A DNA stretch of 64,000 bases from Tridacna crocea (lineage: Eukaryota > Mollusca > Bivalvia > Cardiida > Cardiidae), in assembly GCA_943736015.1 (NCBI GenBank), contig OX031060.1:2314001-2378000 (forward strand), written 5' to 3'. The notes beneath the pieces are model-generated. The model saw nothing but the letters and a program-made list of their open reading frames with translations, was not told the DNA's origin and did not search any database. Below, piece after piece: positions 26,001-35,000 of this stretch. The translations under genes were made by a program, and so were the position numbers. Positions within the stretch are counted from its first letter, which is position 1. Each line of letters starts with the position of its first letter.

Positions 26001-29000
26001 CCTAATGTGTTATCCCATTGAAGATTTCTCCCCCTTAACCCATTACCACACGAAAACATTTTGGACTGGTCCCAATTGAAAGCATTTGCAGACGAGAAAA
26101 TAAAGGTGACTGAAAAATAGAAATTTGTTCTGGGAAGGGTAGAAAACACTGTGGGAAAAGGAGAAAATGCTGGTTACCAGCATTTTCTCCTTTTCCCACA
26201 GTGTTTTCAAAAGGCTTCTTTCTCAGGGGCGTCAAAAGTAGGGATTGAGTGGTAATGGGTTAACTCTTTGCCACACAAGAACATTTTAGACTGGTCCAAA
26301 TTGAAAGCATTTGCAGATGACAAAATAAATGTGACTGAAAAATTGAAATTTAGTTAGGGAAGGGTAGAAAATATTGTCGGAAAAGGAGAAAATGCTGGTT
26401 ACCAGTATTTTCTCCTTTACCCACAATGTTTTCAAAAGGCTTCTCTCTCAGGGTCGTTAAAAGTAGGGATTGTGTGGTAAAGAGTTAATACAATGTTGCC
26501 AATTTTATGTCTTGATTTAATTGCATTGATTGCTGAAAGCTTTAAAAGGTATGATAGGCTTGTTACTTATGTAAATGACTTGAATCAAGCATCTTGTTCA
26601 TAGGTATTAAAACGTGAATTTATGTTTTAAAAAGAAAAGCATTTTTTTTTTTCAATTATCTACTGCAAAATGCTTAGTGAACTCTACCAAACTACAGAGA
26701 CTATACTAAATTTAAAGCATTTTGCAAACGACAAAATGAACATGAATCAAAAATTGAAATTTGATTTGGAAAGGGTAGAAAGCATTATGGGAAAAGGAGA
26801 AAATGCTGGTTTCTAGCATTTTCTCATTTTCCCGCAATGTCTTCAAAGCCTTTCTTTCTAAGGGTTGTTAAAAGTCGGAATTGCGTGGTAAAGACTTAAA
26901 AGTAGACGTAACTTTTCATTCCAGGAATATGTACTGCGAATTGACCCGGTGACAAATCTTGGTTTGAGTGCAGAAAGTGTTTTCTCATACCATATTGGTG
27001 ATATCGTACGTACCAAAGATGCAGAGGTCCCCGAACTTCTTCCTATTGGCTATCTGGTAGGGGACACCATGCAGATAGGGATCTGTTTAAAAGGTAGGAA
27101 ATACTCTTTGTAGATGAATGCTGCCCAAACCGAACATTCGGAGGGCTTGTCAAAATTTCAAAACTTGTGCAACTAGAAATTCCACACATTCTGACCTTGG
27201 ATATACACTCTTTTATGTTTTGTGTATACTGTATGATTTATATTTTGGCCTAAAACAGCTGTAACTCTTTACAAAATGACAAAATTAAAGACTTGTCCAA
27301 CTTGAAAGTATTTGCAAGTGACAAAATAGGTGTGACAATTTCAAAGATTGTTTTGGGAAGGGTAGAAAACATGGGGGGAAAAGGAGAAAATGCTGGCAAA
27401 GAGCATTTTCTCCTTTGCCCACAGTGTTTTCAAAAGGCTTCTTTTTCAGGGTTGTTAAAAGCAGGGATTGTTTAGGAAAGGGTTTAATTAAAGCTGTAGT
27501 TGGATTTTTTTTCCTCCTTACATAACATGATTGTTTTTTTGAGGGGATTTTTGTGAACATTGTGGGAAAAAGAGAATTTCAATTTTTGAGTTACATGTAT
27601 TTTGTTGTCTGCAAATGCTTTCAATTTGGACCAGTCTAAATTCTTGTTTCATGAAGAGTCAATAAGTGTCAGATATCTACAACCTGTCTTAGAAAAGAAT
27701 CAAGATACCATTATTATTTATCCCAGGTACCAAACAAAACAGTGTAGACTCTCTTGCGTTTGAGACTCTGATCCCCAAGTCCATCGTACAGAGGTACATT
27801 TCCCTGCTGATGGAACATCGTAGAATTATACTGTGTGGTCCAAGTGGGACTGGAAAAACATACCTTGCTCAAAAATTGGCCGAACATCTTGTGTTGAGGT
27901 AAGGATTTCAATAACCCTTAAGCTTTTATGTGCGACTCACTGACCACATTGTGTGGTCCAAGTTGGACTGGAAAAATATACCTTGCTCAAAAGTTGGCCG
28001 AACATCTTGTGTTGAGGTAAGGATATCATTAACCCTTTGGCTGCTAAGCACGACTCACTGACCTTTTGCGGACAGTGCAGTCTGATCTTGGATCTACACT
28101 GTCCAATAAGGAGATACTAATCCCCATATCATACCTCTGTCATAACATTATTTCAGTTCTACTATAATATGAATATTTTTATTCCAGTTGATTAGCAGGA
28201 ATGTGGAGAAATTTCTTGTTTGATTCCCTAACTCTTTACCACAAAATCCGGACTTTTAACGACCCTGGAAAAGAAAGCCTTTAAAAACATTTTGGGAAAA
28301 GGAGAAAATGCTGGTAACCAGCATTTTCTCCTTTTCCCACAATGTTTTCTGCTCTTTACAGAACAAATTTCAAATTTTCAGTCACTTTCATTTTTTCTTC
28401 TGCAAATGCTCTCGATTTGGACAAGCCTAAAATATTGTTTGGTAATGAGTTAAGATGTTTCTTATTTGATTTCCTCAGGTACAGGGAGTAGCCGTAGATA
28501 TTTCATCAAGATCCAAATTCCATTGGACTTAGATATGTTTTTTAGTGTGCAAGAAAATTAATTACTCTGCCACTGATTATTAGATCATAAGAAAAGCTGT
28601 ACTGGTAGAAAGTGGGGTTATAGGAGCTATATACCCTAGATCTAATTTGCTATTAGTGTTTATGACCGGACATCAAAGTTGTAGAGCTCAAAAACTAGCC
28701 TTATAATATCTGTTAAGTGTTGGCATGGTTGCTATAGACTATAAAGTTGAAAATCTGTTCTTTGAAAATATTGATCACTTTTTCAACACATCACTTTTTC
28801 ATATGGATCATATTACATTATAGTTGGTAAATAAATATTTATTTGCAAAATTAAATTTTCTTTTTTTTTTCGTGCAAGTTTTCATAACTACATTGTATAG
28901 CTTCATCATTTAAGTTGTCAGTTTGGTTCTGAAGGCAACATGAAATTAAAATAAATTCTTAAAGTGCTTTTCACAACTATTACTATTGCATTGTAGCCAG

Positions 29001-32000
29001 TTTAGTTCAAAGATCAGACAGCATATTGTGATCTTTGATCTACGCTTTCCACTTTACTGCAACATTCTAGAAAAAAGTAACTTTGAAATTGCAATTTCAG
29101 AAATAACCTTTTTTCTATCATGGTTTATCATTCAATAAACCACAGGTGTGAGTTATGAGGCAATATATAGCCCAAGAGGTTTATTCATTGCAACTCATAA
29201 CTCACTACATATTATATGGAAAGATAAACCATGATAGAAGATTATTTTGATTTTAACATTACCAACTCTGAATGAAAAGGAAAACAAGTTCATATTTAGA
29301 GTAAATAAAAAAGCAGATGGAGATTATGCTCCATTGAATAACTTACTTTATACAGAATGATGTCACTTTATACAGAATGGTGTAAATCTTATCACGATTT
29401 CTTTGCACTGCGTTTATACAGCCAAATACATGTGTTATGTTAAAATTTAACCCTTTACTTCATAGATGCTCATTTCTACGCATTGCTTGTAGGAGCCTTT
29501 GGAAAACATTGTGGCAAAAGGTGAAATTGCTCGTCACGAGCAATTCCACCTTTTGCCACAATGTTTTTTATGCTATCAAAAGGTGTCATATACACATAAG
29601 AAACAGCTTCATCTTTGCTGTTATTTAGGGTGAATTAGAAATACCATAGAAATGCCTCATGGGGTAAAGGGTTAAGTTAGCAAGTTGTCAGATGCATTAA
29701 GTAAGTGCTTAGGAGAAAATTCTGTTGACTAGCAATTTTCCTAGAATGTTTTCTAAAGCTTTCTTTCATAGGGTCATTTAAACTAAGGATTGTTATACAG
29801 GCATGATTCATGTATTATTTCAGATCAGGGAAGGAGTTGACAGCTGGCTCTGTGGCTACATTCAACGTGGATCACAAGACCGCCAAAGAATTACGCCAAT
29901 ATCTTGCGAACATTGCAGAACAGTGTGAGAACACAAGCATCGGAGAGCTTCCGAGTGTGATCATCTTGGACAATTTACATCATGTAGGGTCCTTGGGAGA
30001 AGTGTTCAATGGGTTCCTTAGTGTGAAATACCAGAAATGGTAAGATAGATATATATAGGATTTGACATAAGTTGGCTTTTGAGATAAGATTTTATTAACT
30101 CGTTACCAAACGACAATATTTTAGGCTTGTCAGAATCGAAAGTATTTGCAGACTACAAAATAAAAGTGACTAAAAATTTGAAATTTGTTTTGTGAAGAGT
30201 AAGAAAAGATTGTTGGAAAAGGAGAAAATGCTGGTTACTAGCATTTTCTCCTTTTCATACAATGTTTTCGAAAGGCTTCTTTCACAGGGTGGTCGAAAGT
30301 AGGGATTGTGTGGTAATGGTTTAACTCTTTACCACACGACAAAAGTTTAGACTAGTTCAAATTTGAAGCATTTGCAGACGACAAAATAAAAGTGACTAAA
30401 AATCTGAAATTTGTTTTGTGAAGGGTAGAAAACATTGTGGGAAAAGGAGAAAATGCTGGTTACCAGCATTTTCTCCTTTTCTCACAATGGTTTCTAAAGG
30501 CTTCTTTCTCAGAGGCGTCAAAAGTAGGGATTGAGTGGTAATGGGTTAAAGAAGTCTATTTTGTCGTCTGCAAATGCTTTCAATTTTGACAAACTTAAAA
30601 TTTTGTTGTTTGGTAATGAGTTAACCTTGCTTTAACGGCTCATATTACAGTAGCCAGTCTACCTACCTACACTTGTATTTCCTGGCTTTCTCACAACAGA
30701 AATAGCACAGCTTAATTTCCAAGTCTCTTGCTACTATTTTTCATTATTTGTAGGCAGGGTATTGCAGACAAAACCTTGTTAGCATGTTATGATAGATTTA
30801 CAGCACTAGAGGGTTCATTAGGGTTTGGTAATTAAAGTTACAATTGACTGGTACTTGTTTTCATTATGGTTATTGTTTTCATGACATTTCTCATTTCAGT
30901 CCTTACATTATCGGAACCATGAACCAGGCCACTTGCTCAACAACCAATCTACAACTCCATCATAATTTCAGGTTGGTTTGAAACTTTTTCTTTAACCTTT
31001 CAGGACACAATCCGTAGTTTTAACAGTGCTGTGAAAGAAAACTTTGAGAACATGTGAGCCACATTTGATTTGTTGTTGGCAGACAGTTTCAATTTGGTTG
31101 TATCTAAAATTTTGTTATTAATTTTGAAGTTATGTTCTCAGTTGAAAAAGAAACGTGGGGTTTTGTTTTCTCGGGCTGTAACTTTCTCATAAAGTGGAAT
31201 CCCTGAATAATGCTGCTGTAGTCTGGAGCCATGTTTGGCAACAGCATTATATCTGGGGTTGAAAATATAATACTGATTCCCCTCCCCCACCACTACTAGC
31301 AAATGATTCACTGATGAGTGCCCGAACTATAGCATTAACTCTTTACCACACAATCCCGACTTTTAACGACCCTTGGAAAGAAGCCTTTTGAAAACATTGA
31401 GGGAAAAGGAGAAAATGCTGGTAACCAGCATTTTCTCCTTTTCCCACAATGTTTTCTATCCTTCCAAAAAAAAAATTCAATGTTTGATTCACATTTACTT
31501 TGTCGTCTGAAAATGGTTTCAGTTTCGACCAGTCCAACATTTTGTCATGTGGTAAAGGGTTAACTCATTACCAAATGACAATATTTTAGACCGGTCCAGA
31601 TTGAAAGCATTTGCAGACGACAAAATGAAAGTGACTGGAAATTTGAAATTAGTTTTGTGAAGGGTAGAAAACATTGTGGGAAAAAGTGAAAATGCTGGTT
31701 ACCAGCATTTTCTCCTTTTCCCACAATGTTTTCAAAAGGCTTCTTTTCCAGGGGCGTCAAAAGTAGGGATTGTGTGGTAATGGGTTAATTAATTACTGTT
31801 GTTTTCCAATATATTTGGACAAAGGTAAATAATCCCCCCAAAAAAACAATTTTCTGAAAATTCTGGAAGTTAGGATCTTGAATTCTGGGTAAATGAAATG
31901 GTAAGTTTCAGGAGTGTGTCTAAAAGGATAAAGATAAACTCTTGCAAACTTATGCATACTAGCAGTCGATTTAGATCTAGCCCAAATACCAAGACAAAGA

Positions 32001-35000
32001 GATGCCTAAAAAATTTACAAACTTAATTTTTTACGAAGTTATCTTGGAAATATAAAGATTACATGTAATATTGTTCATTGTTTTCCACAGATGGGTGCTA
32101 TGTGCCAATCATATGGAACCAGTCAAAGGTTTTCTTGGTCGATATTTACGGAGAAGACTAGTGGAAGCAGAAGTAATGACCAGTCTAAGAAACAATGACT
32201 TGAATAAGATAATAGACTGGGTACCCAAAGTTTGGTTGCACTTGAACAAGTTTTTGGAAACTCACAGCTCATCAGATGTCACAATAGGTAAGTATAAGTT
32301 GCGGTCCAGTTCAAAGCTTTACTACAAAGACCCGAGTTTTAACCCATATCTTACTTAACCCATTACCAAACAACAATATTTTAGACTGGTCCAAATTGAG
32401 AGCATTTGCAGACGACAAAATAAAAGTAACTGAAAATTCGAAATTTGTTTTGTGGAGGGTAGAAAACATTGTGGGAAAAGGAGAAAATGCTGGTTACCAG
32501 CATTTTCTCCTTTTCCCACAATGTTTTCTAAAGGCTTCTTTCTCAGGGGCGTCAAAAGTAGGGATTGTGTGGTAATGGGTTAATTAATAAGTGAAATGAA
32601 ATTTCTAACCTATTGTAAAAAACACAAATTTTTGTGTCTCACAGAAATTTCGTGGGGAAAAAAAAAGATTTAGTCTTAACCCTTTACCACACAATTCTGA
32701 ACTTAACAATCCTGGGAGAGTAGCTTGCGGAAAACATTGTGGGAAAAGGAGAAAATGCTGGAAACCAGCATTTTCTCCTTTTCCAACTATATTTACTACC
32801 CTATCAAAAAAGAATTTGCGCCATTTGAACCACATTGAAATTGTCATCTGCAAATGCTTTGAATTTGGACATGACTAAAATTTTGTATCTTGTGAGCAGT
32901 CTGATCTTGATCTACAAAGTCTACAGGTCCTTGAGTTGCACTCGGCATCCTTAGGGTTAACAGCCCTCAGGAAGAAGGGTTTTGAACACATTGCAGTAAA
33001 TTGAAAAGATACCAGTAACAAGCATCTTCCTCTCTCCAGTTATGTTTTCTCTGCAAAAAGACAAATTCAAACAGTTTGGCAACACTGTTTTATGTTATAT
33101 GCAAATTCTTTAAATTTGACAGGACGGATAAAATACAGTACATGGAAATATGAAAGACAGGATCATGATAAGTGTGTTGAAGTTTCAGTTAGAGGATGTG
33201 CAAGTTTGATATTATTGAACTACAGAAATTATGTAGAGATTTTGCTTGGACTAAGATTGTTCCTCAAGCTCTCTTTGAAGTTGAAAATGTGCCATATTCT
33301 GGCCACTAAGGTTTGCTTGTACTTCAACATTCCCTGATTATGTTTCAGGTCCCAGATTGTTTCTATCTGCACCAATGGATATCGCTTCATGTAAAATCTG
33401 GTTTACTGATTTGTGGAACTATTCTATTGTACCATATTTACTGGAGGCGGTCAGAGAGGGCCTGCAGGTAGGTCATATTTACTGTCTATATATCTGTCTG
33501 TGTTTCTCAGTTCTGTTCTCAAAAAATCTTTTTTGAGTCATAAATCGTATTACTTATATCATATTGTTTAACCCTTTACTACACAATCCCGACTTCTAAC
33601 ACCTCTGTGAAAGAAGCCTTTTGAAAACATTGTGGGCAAAGGAGAAAATGCTGGTAACCAGCATTTCCTCCTTTTCCCACAATGTTTTCTTCCCTTCCTA
33701 AAACAAATTTCAATTGTTTAGTCACATTAATTTTGTAGTCTGCAAATGCTTTCAATTTGGATAGTCTAAAATTTTGTCGTTTGGTTAAGAGTTAAGGTTC
33801 AATACCCAGTTGAGGCAAACTTCCTTTCTGGTGATTTTTTCGCCTCTCACGTCTGATGCGTGTGAGAAAGTAATCATTGACTTGAAAAGATAGTTATGTC
33901 TGTACTGGTGTGAGAAACCAAGAAAACACGTGCTGGATGTATTTCCCTCATTCTTTGGACCCTAAAAATATCTCTTTTTAACTCTTTCCCAAACAAGCCC
34001 TTGTTTTTACGTGTCTTCAGTACAAGTCTTTTGAAAACACTGTGGGAAAAGGAGAAATTGCTCGCAACGAGCAGTTTCTCCTTTTCCCACAATGTTTTCT
34101 ACCCATTTGGACAACTTTCTGCCATTTTTATCAAATTTGAAATTGTCGTCTGCAAACTCTTTCAGCTTCGAAGAGTCTACAATTTGTCGTTTGGGAAAGG
34201 GTTGATTAAATCCCTGCAAAAGGAATGTTTGCTGGGGTATATATACTTCAAGTCGTTACCACACAATCCCTACTTTTGATGACCCTGAGAAAGAAGCCTT
34301 TAGAAAACATCGTGGAAAAAGGAGAAAACGTTGGTTACCAGCATTTTCTCCTTATCCCACAATGCTTTCTACTCTACAGAAACAAATTTCAAATTTTCAA
34401 TCAGGTTTATTTTGTTGTTTGCAAATGCTTTGAGTTTGGACAAGCCTTTTGTCGTTTGGTAAAGAGTTAATTAAATCCCCGAATTTTTTGCTGGGGTATA
34501 TATATTTTAACTCATTAACACACAATCAATCCATACTTTTGATGACCCTGAGAAAGAAGCCTTTAGAAAGCATTGTGGGAAAAGGAGGAAATGCTGGTTA
34601 CCAGCATTTTCTCCTTTTCCCACAATGCTTTCTACTCTTCACAAACAAATTTCAAATTTTCAGTCACGTATGTCTCTGTGTGCATCTGTGTGTCTGTCTG
34701 TGTACAAATAATTGCCTGTTTCTGTCAAAGCGCTGGCGGGGGTATTATGTTACATTCACTGACCACTCTAGTTTTACATGTATTACTTTTGTTCCTAGGT
34801 TTATGGAAGAAGAGCACAGTGGGAGGATCCTTCTGATTGGGTAATGGAAACATTCCCATGGACTTCTGGGAAAGATGGTGAACAGGTGCTCTTAAAGATA
34901 AGACAAGAAGATGTGGGATATGACTCTATAGGACTGTCGTCTTCAGAGAACAGCAGTCCAAAAATACAGACTAAAAATAAGGAAGAGATTACTGTGAATG

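Noticed and set aside
27951-28017. Second P-loop exon as a mutually exclusive exon
   Set aside because: It lacks an acceptor, covers only part of the exon and has changes at two Walker A positions. Kept as a relic and reported as a finding.
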